A DNA stretch of 64,000 nt, from the NCBI RefSeq assembly GCF_008704795.1, contig NZ_CP023690.1, positions 4,164,501 to 4,228,500 on the forward strand, written 5' to 3'. Source of the DNA: Streptomyces spectabilis (GTDB lineage: Bacteria; Actinomycetota; Actinomycetes; Streptomycetales; Streptomycetaceae). The stretch's first letter is position 1. Each line of letters starts with the position of its first letter. The notes under the pieces were generated by a model. It saw only the letters and a program-made list of their open reading frames with translations, did no database searches and was not told where the DNA came from. This document shows, piece after piece, positions 1 to 8,457 of this stretch. The translations under genes and the position numbers were made by a program.

Positions 1-858
1 ACCGGTGACGACATCCACCTGTTCGGCCTGAAGGTCTGTCCCGACCTCGACACGGTGATGTACACGCTCGGCGGCGGCATCAACGAGGAGCAGGGCTGGG
101 GCCGCGAGGACGAGACCTTCAAGGTGAAGGAGGAGCTCGCGGCCTACGGCGTCGGACCCGAGTGGTTCGGCCTCGGCGACCGCGACTTCGCCACGCACAT
201 CGTGCGGACCCAGATGCTCGCCGCCGGCTATCCGCTCAGCGCGGTCACCGAGGCGCTGTGCGAGCGCTGGCAGCCCGGCGTACGGCTCATCCCCATGTCG
301 GACGACCGCGTGGAGACCCACGTCGCCGTCGACCTGGACGGCGAGCGCAAGGCCGTGCACTTCCAGGAGTACTGGGTCCGCCTGCGGGCCGCCGTCGACG
401 CCCACGCGATCGTGCCCGTCGGCGCCGACCAGGCCAAGCCCGCGCCCGGCGTCCTCGAAGCCATCGCCGATGCCGACGTCATACTCTTCCCGCCGTCCAA
501 CCCCGTGGTCAGCGTCGGCACGATCCTCGCCGTGCCCGGCATCCGCGAGGCCATCGCCGAGGCCGGGGTGCCCGTGGTGGGCCTGTCCCCCATCGTCGGG
601 GACGCGCCCGTGCGCGGCATGGCCGACAAGGTGCTCGCCGCCGTGGGCGTCGACTCGACGGCCGCCGCCGTCGCCGAGCACTACGGCAGCGGCCTGCTCG
701 ACGGCTGGCTCGTCGACACCGTCGACGCCGCCACCGTGGAGCGCGTCGAGACCGCGGGCATCCGGTGCCGGGCCATCCCGCTGATGATGACGGACCTCGA
801 CGCCGCCGCTGCCATGGCCCGCGAGGCGCTCTCCCTGGCCGAGGAGGTCCGCGCGTGA
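1..858 (+). CDS. cofD: 2-phospho-L-lactate transferase CofD/FbiA (5' end cut by window)
   Basis: The reading frame is open from base 1, so the true start lies upstream. It encodes the transferase that joins a phosphoenolpyruvate- or lactate-derived phospho moiety to the deazaflavin Fo, making the core of coenzyme F420. The visible N-terminal stretch [19 protein letters not shown] matches the CofD signature, followed by MYTLGGG. Further on, the [18 protein letters not shown] segment is the conserved Rossmann-like nucleotide-binding core, and the region ends with a typical ADKVL...GVD segment. The stop codon overlaps the GTG start of the next gene (GTGA), so the two are translationally coupled. 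Family assignment is secure; the missing part is probably some 50 residues. Confidence 0.93.
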   Translation, partial: TGDDIHLFGLKVCPDLDTVMYTLGGGINEEQGWGREDETFKVKEELAAYGVGPEWFGLGDRDFATHIVRTQMLAAGYPLSAVTEALCERWQPGVRLIPMSDDRVETHVAVDLDGERKAVHFQEYWVRLRAAVDAHAIVPVGADQAKPAPGVLEAIADADVILFPPSNPVVSVGTILAVPGIREAIAEAGVPVVGLSPIVGDAPVRGMADKVLAAVGVDSTAAAVAEHYGSGLLDGWLVDTVDAATVERVETAGIRCRAIPLMMTDLDAAAAMAREALSLAEEVRA

Positions 859-2186
859 CCGCCCCGGAGGCCGGCGCCCCGGCCTTCCGGGTCTGGGCCG
901 TGCCCGGACTGCCCGAGATCCGCCAGGGGGACGACCTGGCGAAGCTCATCGCCGACGCCGAGCCCGGGCTCGCCGACGGGGACGTCGTCCTCGTCACCTC
1001 GAAGATCGTCAGCAAGGCCGAGGGGCGCGTCGTCGCCGCCACCGACCGCGAGGCCGCGATCGACGCGGAGACCGTGCGCGTCGTGGCGCGGCGCGGCGCC
1101 CTGCGCATCGTCGAGAACCGCCAGGGCCTGGTGATGGCCGCCGCCGGGGTCGACGCCTCCAACACGCCCGCCGGGACCGTCCTGCTGCTGCCCGAGGACC
1201 CCGACGCGTCCGCGCGCGCCTTGCGCGAAGGGCTGCGCGACGCGCTCGGCGTGGACGTCGGCGTGCTCGTCACCGACACGTTCGGGCGCCCCTGGCGCGC
1301 CGGCCTGACGGACGTCGCCATCGGCTCCGCCGGAGTGCGGGTCCTCGACGACCTGCGCGGCGGCGTGGACACGTACGGAAATCCGCTCCAGGCCACCGTC
1401 GTCGCCACCGCCGACGAGCTGGCCGCCGCCGGTGACCTGGTGAAGGGCAAGGCGGCGGGCCTTCCCGTCGCGGTCGTGCGGGGGCTGCCGCACGCGGTGC
1501 GCGGCGCGGACGGCACCGACGCCCCGGACGCCGGGGCGCGGGCCCTGGTGCGGGACGCCCGGGACGACATGTTCCGGCTCGGCACCAGCGAGGCCGTACG
1601 GGAGGCGCTCGCGCTGCGGCGCACGGTGCGGGAGTTCACCGACGAGCCCGTCGACCCCGGGACCGTGCGGCGCGCCGTGGCCGCCGCCGTGACCGCGCCC
1701 GCGCCGCACCACACGACGCCCTGGCGGTTCGTGCTCCTGGAGTCGGCTCGGTCCCGGGTGCGGCTGCTCGACGCCATGCGGGACGCGTGGGTCGCCGACC
1801 TGCGGCGGGACGGCAAGTCCGAGGAGTCCGTCGCCCGCCGCGTCCGCCGCGGAGACGTGCTGCGCAACGCGCCCTGTCTGGTGGTCCCCTGCCTCGTCAT
1901 GGACGGGGCGCACACATACGGCGACGAGCGGCGGGACGCGGCCGAGCGCGAGATGTTCGTCGTCGCCGCGGGGGCCGGCGTGCAGAACTTCCTCGTGGCC
2001 CTTGCCGGGGAGCGCCTCGGGTCCGCGTGGGTGTCCTCGACGATGTTCTGCCGTGATGTCGTACGGGACGTGCTGGAGCTGCCGCGGGAGTGGGAGCCGA
2101 TGGGGGCCGTCGCGGTGGGGCACCCCGCGGTGGCGCCGAGCCCCCGGGTCGGGCGGGACGCCGCGGAGTTCTTGGTGGTGCGGTAG
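855..2186 (+). CDS. fbiB: Bifunctional coenzyme F420:L-glutamate ligase / nitroreductase-like protein FbiB
   Basis: 443 aa from a GTG that overlaps the cofD stop. Residues about 1-240 are a CofE-type ligase that adds L-glutamates to F420-0 (visible: [36 protein letters not shown] and DVAIG, the GTP/metal and F420 contacts). Residues about 245-443 are a flavin nitroreductase-like domain beginning [16 protein letters not shown]. This fusion and length are typical of actinobacterial FbiB (about 448 aa in Mycobacterium), where the C-terminal domain works in the final steps of F420 maturation. It forms a two-gene operon with cofD. The only alternative would be a longer frame starting inside cofD, which is an artefact of GC bias. 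Confidence 0.93.
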   Translation: MTAPEAGAPAFRVWAVPGLPEIRQGDDLAKLIADAEPGLADGDVVLVTSKIVSKAEGRVVAATDREAAIDAETVRVVARRGALRIVENRQGLVMAAAGVDASNTPAGTVLLLPEDPDASARALREGLRDALGVDVGVLVTDTFGRPWRAGLTDVAIGSAGVRVLDDLRGGVDTYGNPLQATVVATADELAAAGDLVKGKAAGLPVAVVRGLPHAVRGADGTDAPDAGARALVRDARDDMFRLGTSEAVREALALRRTVREFTDEPVDPGTVRRAVAAAVTAPAPHHTTPWRFVLLESARSRVRLLDAMRDAWVADLRRDGKSEESVARRVRRGDVLRNAPCLVVPCLVMDGAHTYGDERRDAAEREMFVVAAGAGVQNFLVALAGERLGSAWVSSTMFCRDVVRDVLELPREWEPMGAVAVGHPAVAPSPRVGRDAAEFLVVR

Positions 2187-2209
2187 CCGGGCCCTCCCGG
2201 GCGCGGGCC

Positions 2210-3124
2210 CTAGAGGGTCGCGATGTCGGTCCTGGGCATCTTCGGGGTGCGTCGTGGCGGGGTGCGGCCGCTGAGGAGGATCAGCCGGGCCGCCCGGTGG
2301 CGCTGGCCCTCGTAGGGGGCCAGGAGTTCCAGCATGCGGGCGTCGTCGGCGTCGCGTTCGTCCGCCAGGGCGTAGCCGATGACGCCGGGGAGGTGCAGGT
2401 CGCCGACGGTGACGGCGTCGGGGGCGCCGTTGCTGCGCTGGACCGTCTCCGCCGAGGTCCAGGGGCCGATGCCGGGGACCAGCTCCAGACGGGCCCTGGC
2501 CTCTTCCGGAGGCATCGCCGCCGCCTCCTCCAGGCGGCCCGCCACCCGCGCGGCGCGCAGGATCGCCGAGGCGCGCTTGTCGTCCACGCCCGCCTTGTGC
2601 CACTCCCAGGACGGGACGCGGCGCCACGTCGCCGGGTCCGGCATCACGTGCATGCGGGCCTGCGGAGGCGTCGGGCCCGGGGCCGGTTCGCCGTACTTGC
2701 GGACCAGCAGGCGCCAGGCGCGGTACGCCTCGTCCGTGGTCACCTTCTGTTCGAGGACCGAGGGGATCAGCGACTCGAGGACCAGGCCCGTGCGGGTCAG
2801 GCGCAGGCCCTGGCGGCGGCGCTCCGTGTGCGCGACCAGGCGGTGGCGGGCCGTGAAGGCGTCCGGGTCGTCCGCGGCGCCGAGCAGCCCGGGAAGTCCC
2901 TCCAGGAGCCAGTCCGCCCCCGGACCCCAGGCCTCCGCCTCCGCCGTGCCCGCGCGCAGCGCCACGCGCAGGGTCCCGGGGCCCTGCGGGGTGCGGGTGG
3001 CTCGCCAGACCGAGCCGTCCGGGGTGGTGCGGAAGGTGGGATCGGCGGGCCCGCGGCGCAGGGGGCCCAGGGTGAGGCCCAGGTCCAGGGGGGTCCTGGG
3101 GGCCCAGGTGCGGCGGGAGGACAT
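2210..3124 (-). CDS. DNA-3-methyladenine glycosylase 2 family protein (AlkA-like, HhH-GPD)
   Basis: 304 aa, convergent with fbiB. The helix-hairpin-helix plus GPD core is visible near residue 215: LVPGIGPWTSAETVQRS, followed by DAVTVGDLHLPG, whose Asp is the expected catalytic residue that helps expel alkylated bases. The N-terminal part (residues about 1-110) lacks a recognised motif but is the usual position of the TBP-like AlkA N-domain. No O6-methylguanine methyltransferase or Ada regulator is adjacent. Predicted cytosolic base-excision repair enzyme; substrate range cannot be read from sequence. Confidence 0.85.
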   Translation of the reverse strand: MSSRRTWAPRTPLDLGLTLGPLRRGPADPTFRTTPDGSVWRATRTPQGPGTLRVALRAGTAEAEAWGPGADWLLEGLPGLLGAADDPDAFTARHRLVAHTERRRQGLRLTRTGLVLESLIPSVLEQKVTTDEAYRAWRLLVRKYGEPAPGPTPPQARMHVMPDPATWRRVPSWEWHKAGVDDKRASAILRAARVAGRLEEAAAMPPEEARARLELVPGIGPWTSAETVQRSNGAPDAVTVGDLHLPGVIGYALADERDADDARMLELLAPYEGQRHRAARLILLSGRTPPRRTPKMPRTDIATL

Positions 3125-3135
3125 CCGTCGAGGGT

Positions 3136-3300
3136 AGCCCTCGCGGTGCGCCCCGGGCCCGCCCCTTCCCGATCAAGGGGGCTCCGCCCCCTTGGACCCC
3201 CGTTTGTCGGCGCTCCGCGCCTCGTCCTCAAACGCCGGACGGGCTGAAAGTCTTCGGCGCGCGCCGTGGGTATTCAGCCCGTCCGGCGTTTGAGGACGAG
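3136..3300. repeat. R1 dispersed palindromic repeat, full copy
   Basis: Begins just after the AlkA-like start. The first part (about 3136-3247) is nearly identical to 44500-44610: both run through CCCGCCCCTTCCCGA, GGGGGCTCCGCCCCC and CTCAAACGCCGGACGGGCTG. The right arm CAGCCCGTCCGGCGTTTGAG lies at 3275-3294, so the two arms can form a long stem. The element sits between two minus-strand genes and probably acts as a terminator for the one or as untranslated spacer. A GGGCGGGTGGGTGGG tract follows at 3319-3333. Confidence 0.8.
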
Positions 3301-3347
3301 CGCGCCAGCGCGATGAAAGGGCGGGTGGGTGGGAGAAAAGGGGCGGC

Positions 3348-4430
3348 CTACTGGTCCGAGGAGAAGCGGACCGATCCCGCCGGGAGCGTGGCCTCGCACC
3401 AGACGCGTACGCCGTCCCGCAGTTCGTTGTCCGCGCCGATCCGCGCGCCGTCGCCCACCACCGCGCCGGTGAGGACCGAGCGGGCCCCCACCGAGGCACG
3501 GGCGCCGATGAGCGAGTCGGTGATGACGGCGCCGGGCTCGATGACCGCGCCGGACAGGATCGTGCTGCCGTAGAGGCGGGCGCCCTCGCCGACCACCGCG
3601 TGCTCGCCGATCACCGTGCCGCCGGTCAGCTTGGCGTCGGAGGCGACCCGGGCGGACGGCAGGACCAGGCGGTCGCCGCAGCGGCCGGGCACCGCGGGCG
3701 ACGGGGCGCGGCCGAGGACGAGGTCGGCGGAGCCGCGCACGAAGGCCTGCGGGGTGCCGAGGTCCAGCCAGTACGTCGAGTCGACCATGCCCTGGAGGTG
3801 CGCCCCGGAGGCGAGCAGCTCGGGGAAGGTCTCGCGCTCGACGGAGACGGGGCGGCCCGCGGGGATGGTGTCGATGACCGAGCGGCGGAACACGTACGCG
3901 CCCGCGTTGATCTGGTCGGTGACGATCTCCTCGGGGGTCTGCGGCTTCTCCAGGAAGGCGAGGACCTTGCCCGACTCGTCCGTGGGGACCAGGCCGTACG
4001 CGCGCGGGTCCGTGACCCGGGTCAGGTGCAGCGAGACGTCCGCCCGCGTCCGCTCGTGCTCGGCGACCAGGGCGCGGATGTCCAGGCCCGTGAGGATGTC
4101 GCCGTTGAAGACGAGGACGGGGTCCTGCGGGCCCGAGCGGAGGCGCGACGCCACGTTGCGGAGGGCGCCGCCGGTGCCCAGGGGCTCCTCCTCGGTGACG
4201 TACTCGATGTGGAGACCGAGCGCCGAGCCGTCGCCGAAGTACGGCTCGAACACCTCCGCCAGGTACGACGTGGCGAGGACGATGTGGTCCACGCCCGCCG
4301 CACGGGCCCTGGCGAGCTGGTGGGTGAGGAACGGGACGCCCGCCGCCGGGACCATGGGCTTGGGTGTGTTCACCGTGAGCGGCCGCAACCGGGTGCCCTT
4401 GCCGCCGACCAGGAGGATCGCTTCTGTCAC
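3348..4430 (-). CDS. NDP-sugar pyrophosphorylase (mannose-1-phosphate guanylyltransferase-like)
   Basis: 360 aa. The N-terminal nucleotidyltransferase domain (residues about 1-235) has LLVGGKGTRLRPLT, KPMVPAAG, EEPLGTGGALRN and NGDIL, the nucleotide- and metal-binding motifs of the RmlA/ManC/GlmU superfamily. The C-terminal third (residues about 250-360) shows the I/V-G-x-x-A periodicity of a left-handed beta-helix (VIGEHAVVGEGARLYGS...). This architecture is that of actinobacterial GDP-mannose pyrophosphorylases, but glucose-1-phosphate or other substrates cannot be excluded. It should supply activated sugar for glycoconjugates or wall polymers, consistent with the LCP genes downstream. Confidence 0.85.
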   Translation of the reverse strand: MTEAILLVGGKGTRLRPLTVNTPKPMVPAAGVPFLTHQLARARAAGVDHIVLATSYLAEVFEPYFGDGSALGLHIEYVTEEEPLGTGGALRNVASRLRSGPQDPVLVFNGDILTGLDIRALVAEHERTRADVSLHLTRVTDPRAYGLVPTDESGKVLAFLEKPQTPEEIVTDQINAGAYVFRRSVIDTIPAGRPVSVERETFPELLASGAHLQGMVDSTYWLDLGTPQAFVRGSADLVLGRAPSPAVPGRCGDRLVLPSARVASDAKLTGGTVIGEHAVVGEGARLYGSTILSGAVIEPGAVITDSLIGARASVGARSVLTGAVVGDGARIGADNELRDGVRVWCEATLPAGSVRFSSDQ

Positions 4431-4524
4431 CTGTCGTCTCTGCTTCCTGCTGGGGCCGGCGGAACTGTGTTTCGGCCGGCCAGTGTATGCAGACGTGTAT
4501 GCGGACCGTGCGGTGCGATCGGCC

Positions 4525-5958
4525 TCAGCGGCCCTGGTAGCGAGCCGACGCGCTGCGGGCCGTGCCGAGTTTGCTGTAAAGGCGGCGCCCCGGGCACTCG
4601 GTGGCGAACCCGTCCCGATGGCCGGAGATCACATGCAGCCGGACCTTCGTGCCCTTCCTGTAGAGGTTGCCACCTCCCGACTTCAGGTATGTGGTTCCGC
4701 GGGGATTGGCCCCGAACAGGCCGAGCTTCCACGCCGTGAGGCGGGCGACGGCGGTGACCGCGGCCTTCGGCGGTGCGGCACTGGTGTAGGTGCCGAGGAC
4801 GGCGATGCCCATGCTGTTGGTGTTGAAACCGAGGGTGTGGGCGCCGAGGACCGCCTTCGCCACGCCCCCGGCGCGGCCTTCGTAGATGTTTCCGCACTTG
4901 TCGACGGCGAAGTTGTAGCCGATGTCGCGCCAGCCGCTGCTCATCACGTGGTAGCGGTAGATACTGCGCAGGACGGAGGGCGCCTGTGAGCAGCGGTAGT
5001 TGTTGCCGGTGGCGCTGTGGTGCACGAAGGCGGCCTTGACGGTCTTCGTGTACGCGAAGTCCCGTTCGCGAAGCCGCTCGTCGGCGCCCCAGCCGCGGCG
5101 CGTGACGATGCGCGGGCGCGGGCCGACGTAGGGCCGGGCCCCGGCGCCGCGGGCCGCGAGCACGTCGGCTTCCGTACGCTCCTTCGTCAGCTCGGGGACG
5201 GTCAGGGCGCCGAGCGGGGTGAGGTCGGCGTTCACGGCGGAGGAGGCCGCGGCCTCGGCGGTCATGGTGTTCGCGCGCGGCGCGTCGGCCGGGGTGCCGC
5301 CGGGCGGGGGCTCCGCCCCGGGGTCCACGAGTTCGAGGCGCAGCCCGGCGGGGAGCGGGTTCACGACGTCGCCCGCGAAGGCCTGGGCGTGGGGGTCGTG
5401 GGCCGGGGCCCGGCCGGGCGGGTCGTAGGCCGCCGCGGAGGCCCGAGCGTCCGCCTCGCCCGGCTCCCCGGCGCGTGCGCCCGTCGCGCGCTGCGCGGCG
5501 AGCGCTCGTACGCGTACCTCCACGCCGTCCGAGTCGCCCACCCACAGCGGTGCCGTCGTGCCGCGTACCCGGCCGGAGTCGCGCTCGGCCGTGCCGGGGT
5601 CGGCGGCGTGTTCGTGGTTGTGCGTCTCGACGTCCTGCCAGGCGGACCAGACCGTGGTGCCGGTGGCGCGGGTGCGGACCTGGACGCTGCCGCGCAGTTC
5701 GGCGTCCGGGTCGTCCCAGACCACGCCGAGCAGGGAGAACGGCCGTACGTCACGCCGCGGCAGGCCCTCCGCACGGGCCGCCCCGCCCGCCCGGTCCGAG
5801 CCGAGCGGGGCCAGCGGGAGCGACTGGGTGCTGCCGGGCAGCGCCCCCGCCGCGGGCGGCCCGGCGGCCGTGGCGGCGGCCGCCGACGGGAGGGCGAGGG
5901 GCAGGGCCAGAGCCGCCGCGCAGGTGACACCGATCGAGGAAGCAAGGAATCCACGCAT
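4525..5958 (-). CDS. Secreted peptidoglycan-recognition protein / N-acetylmuramoyl-L-alanine amidase
   Basis: 477 aa from ATG (MRGFLASSIG), chosen because a signal peptide follows immediately (hydrophobic AAALALPLALP, Ala-rich cleavage region). The middle 200 residues carry a beta-rich region typical of Streptomyces PGRP proteins. The C-terminal amidase_2/PGRP domain (about 290-470) begins RRGWGADERLRE and has the zinc ligands: His in FVHHSATGNN, His in ISGHRDG and Cys in ATECPGRR, plus YNFAVDKCGNIYEGR. It should cleave the lactyl-amide bond between MurNAc and the stem peptide outside the cell. No strong Shine-Dalgarno precedes the start; in-frame ATGs lie 6 and 9 codons upstream. Confidence 0.88.
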   Translation of the reverse strand: MRGFLASSIGVTCAAALALPLALPSAAAATAAGPPAAGALPGSTQSLPLAPLGSDRAGGAARAEGLPRRDVRPFSLLGVVWDDPDAELRGSVQVRTRATGTTVWSAWQDVETHNHEHAADPGTAERDSGRVRGTTAPLWVGDSDGVEVRVRALAAQRATGARAGEPGEADARASAAAYDPPGRAPAHDPHAQAFAGDVVNPLPAGLRLELVDPGAEPPPGGTPADAPRANTMTAEAAASSAVNADLTPLGALTVPELTKERTEADVLAARGAGARPYVGPRPRIVTRRGWGADERLRERDFAYTKTVKAAFVHHSATGNNYRCSQAPSVLRSIYRYHVMSSGWRDIGYNFAVDKCGNIYEGRAGGVAKAVLGAHTLGFNTNSMGIAVLGTYTSAAPPKAAVTAVARLTAWKLGLFGANPRGTTYLKSGGGNLYRKGTKVRLHVISGHRDGFATECPGRRLYSKLGTARSASARYQGR

Positions 5959-6096
5959 GCAGTCGATCGTCGGCATAACGGGCATATATGTCCATTGGGG
6001 AACTGACGGTCCGTCGGCCCGGAGTCGGCCGAACCGGTGGCCCCAACTGCCCCGCCCGCACGGGCGACACGCGGGGCCCCGCGTACCCTTGCGGCC

Positions 6097-6849
6097 GTGA
6101 ACGCCAACGACCGCACCCCTGCCGACCTGCTGCGATCCGCGCTCGCCGCCGACCCGGCGCGCCCGCTCGTCACGTACTACGACGACGCCACCGGTGAGCG
6201 CGTGGAATTGTCCGTGGCCACCTTCGCCAATTGGGTGGCCAAGACCGCCAATCTGCTCCAGGGCGACCTCGCCGCCGAGCCCGGCGACCGGCTCGCCCTG
6301 CTCCTGCCCGCGCACTGGCAGACGGCCGTGTGGCTGCTCGCCTGCTCCTCGGTGGGCGTCGTCGCGGACGTCGGCGGCGACCCGGCCCGCGCCGACCTCG
6401 TCGTCTCCGGCCCCGACACCCTTCAGGCGGCGCGGGCCTGCTCCGGGGAGCGGGTGGCGCTCGCGCTGCGGCCGCTCGGCGGGCGCTTCCCGCAGACCCC
6501 GGACGGTTTCGTCGACTACGCGGTCGAGGTGCCGAGCCAGGGCGACCGCTTCGCGCCGTACGCGCCGGTGGACCCGGACGAGCCCGCCCTCGCCGTCGCC
6601 GGGGCCGAGCTGACAGGGGCCGAGGTGGTGGCGCGGGCCCTGGACGACGCCGCCGGGCTCGGGCTCTCCGCCGGGGCGCGGCTGCTGTCCGGCCTCCCCT
6701 ACGACGGCTGGGACGGGCTGAGCGCGGGCCTCTACGCGCCGCTCGCCGCCGGCGGGTCCGTGGTGCTGTGCCGGCACCTCGACCGCCTGGCCGAGGGCGG
6801 CCTGGAGAAGCGGGTGGAGGCGGAGCGGGTCACCGTGACGGCGGGGTAG
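6097..6849 (+). CDS. TIGR03089 family protein (truncated adenylate-forming-enzyme-like)
   Basis: 250 aa from GTG. The sequence resembles only the N-terminal half of AMP-binding enzymes: TPADLLRSALAADPARPLVTYYDD...GERVELS resembles the usual entry, then NWVAKTANLLQ, GDRLALLLPAHWQTAVWLLAC. The ATP-binding P-loop of acyl-CoA synthetases and the C-terminal lid domain are absent. This short form is a conserved actinobacterial family of unknown function, so its length here is not a local truncation. It lies divergent to the amidase and 128 bp before the first LCP gene. Confidence 0.75.
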   Translation: MNANDRTPADLLRSALAADPARPLVTYYDDATGERVELSVATFANWVAKTANLLQGDLAAEPGDRLALLLPAHWQTAVWLLACSSVGVVADVGGDPARADLVVSGPDTLQAARACSGERVALALRPLGGRFPQTPDGFVDYAVEVPSQGDRFAPYAPVDPDEPALAVAGAELTGAEVVARALDDAAGLGLSAGARLLSGLPYDGWDGLSAGLYAPLAAGGSVVLCRHLDRLAEGGLEKRVEAERVTVTAG

Positions 6850-6942
6850 CCGGGGCGGGCCGGACCCCGGGAGCCGCTCACCCGTTCGGCCCACCATCCC
6901 CGGGCCCCCCGCCGCCGCTCGGTCCATGGTCGTAGGAGCGCC

Positions 6943-6981
6943 ATGCACCGACGCAGCCACGAGGGGTGGACTCACACGTGA
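6943..6981 (+). CDS. Possible 12-residue leader peptide upstream of the first LCP gene
   Basis: ATG at 6943 follows an AGGAG box at 6934-6938. It opens a 12-codon frame (MHRRSHEGWTHT) ending in TGA at 6979-6981, which overlaps the GTG (6978) proposed as the LCP start. The geometry, a good ribosome site plus a GTGA overlap, suggests translational coupling or attenuation. No homologue can be checked here; it could be chance. Confidence 0.35.
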   Translation: MHRRSHEGWTHT

Positions 6982-8231
6982 CCGACAGCACGTACGGACC
7001 GGGCGCGGGGGCGAGTCCGTCGGGGCTCGCCGCGCGGCGCCGCAGACGACGCTGGCTGCGGTACGCCGGGGTCGCCACGGCCGTGGTCGTACTGGCGGCG
7101 GGCGGCGCGGGCTGGGCCGTGTACCAGAAGCTGGACGGGAACATCACGGAGGACACCGACGCCGCCGCCGAGCTCGCGCGCTACGAGAAGGAGCGGCCGA
7201 CCCCGCTCGTGCACGACGCGCAGAACATCCTCCTGATCGGCTCGGACACCCGCACGGGGCGCGGCAACCGCAAGTACGGGCGCGACCTCGGCACCCAGCG
7301 CTCGGACACCACGATCCTGCTGCACCTGGCAGCCGACCGGCAGAGCGCCACCGCGGTGTCGCTGCCGCGCGACCTGATGGTGCACATCCCCAGCTGCCGC
7401 CGCCCGGACGGCTCCCGCACCCGGGCCCAATTCGCGCAGTTCAACTGGGCGTTCGAGTTCGGCGGCACGGCCTGCACGATCCGTACGGTGGAGAAGCTCA
7501 CGAACATCCGCGTCGACCACCACATGGTCGTGGACTTCGCCGGATTCAAGGACATGGTGGACGCCGTCGACGGCGTGCAGGTGTGCCTGAAGGAGCCGGT
7601 GGACGACTCCGCGGCGAAGCTGCGGCTTCCGGCGGGGCGGCAGACGCTCAACGGCGAACAGGCCCTGGGATTCGTCCGCGCGCGCAAGTCGCTCGGCAAC
7701 GGCAGCGACACCGAACGCATGGACCGGCAGCAGGAGTTCCTCGGCGCGCTCGTCAACAAAGTGCGCAGCAATGACGTCCTGCTGAATCCGGTGAAGCTCT
7801 ATCCCGTCCTGGACGCGGCCACGTCGTCACTCACCACGGACCCGGGGATCGCGAGCCTGCGCGGTTTGTACGAACTGGTGCGCGGACTACGCAATATCCC
7901 TACAGAACGGGTGCAATTCCTCACGGTGCCGCGCCGCTCGTACACGTACGACGCGAATCGGGACGAGCTGGTGGAGCCCGCGGCCGACGAACTCTTCACC
8001 CGGCTCCGCCAGGACGAACCGGTGCAGGTGACCCGCGCACGGCCGGACGCCTCGGCCGCCTCGACCACCTCGAACAGCGACGAATCCGCGTACGAGAGCG
8101 GCGACGACGGCGGGGAGTACGAAGAAGAGGACGGCGAGTGGAGCGACGGGAAGCCGGACGACCCCACGCACACGCCGAGTCCGGCCCCCACATTCCGGGG
8201 CAACACGGCTGCCGGATCCACCTGTACGTAA
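6978..8231 (+). CDS. LCP (LytR-CpsA-Psr) family cell-envelope phosphotransferase, copy 1
   Basis: 417 aa from GTG 6978; a second GTG lies 12 bases upstream. Short cytosolic Arg-rich N-terminus, one membrane helix at about 26-48, then an extracellular LCP domain from NILLIGSDTRTG (about 83), with the SDTTILLHL and VSLPRDLM motifs that hold acidic and Arg residues for metal and pyrophosphate binding. LCP enzymes transfer polyprenyl-phosphate-linked glycopolymers to peptidoglycan. No LytR_C domain: the tail is a strongly acidic Glu/Asp/Ser/Pro region ending in GSTCT. Four cysteines in total: IPSC, TACTIRT, VQVC and the tail. First of five LCP genes in 11 kb. Confidence 0.9.
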   Translation: MTDSTYGPGAGASPSGLAARRRRRRWLRYAGVATAVVVLAAGGAGWAVYQKLDGNITEDTDAAAELARYEKERPTPLVHDAQNILLIGSDTRTGRGNRKYGRDLGTQRSDTTILLHLAADRQSATAVSLPRDLMVHIPSCRRPDGSRTRAQFAQFNWAFEFGGTACTIRTVEKLTNIRVDHHMVVDFAGFKDMVDAVDGVQVCLKEPVDDSAAKLRLPAGRQTLNGEQALGFVRARKSLGNGSDTERMDRQQEFLGALVNKVRSNDVLLNPVKLYPVLDAATSSLTTDPGIASLRGLYELVRGLRNIPTERVQFLTVPRRSYTYDANRDELVEPAADELFTRLRQDEPVQVTRARPDASAASTTSNSDESAYESGDDGGEYEEEDGEWSDGKPDDPTHTPSPAPTFRGNTAAGSTCT

Positions 8232-8457
8232 TCCGAACAGCGACCGGACCGGGCCTCGCGCCAAAGAAATTGGGCGGATTGCCCAGTTGTAGGGGAGTGG
8301 AATTTGTCACCGGCGTCGCTGGACGCTGAACTGGGCGGATAGTGTGAGCCGATCCGGTGTCCGGCCGATGGGCCGCACACCGCTGGTACGACTGGACCGA
8401 GCGCCTTCTTGAGGGGGGAAAGGCGCCGCGTGGCCCTGACGGAGGACGCAAACAACC

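Noticed and set aside
5959..6975. Long upstream extension of the amidase frame on the minus strand
   Set aside because: It runs antisense through the TIGR03089 gene, lacks family similarity and would bury the signal peptide. GC-biased open frame only.
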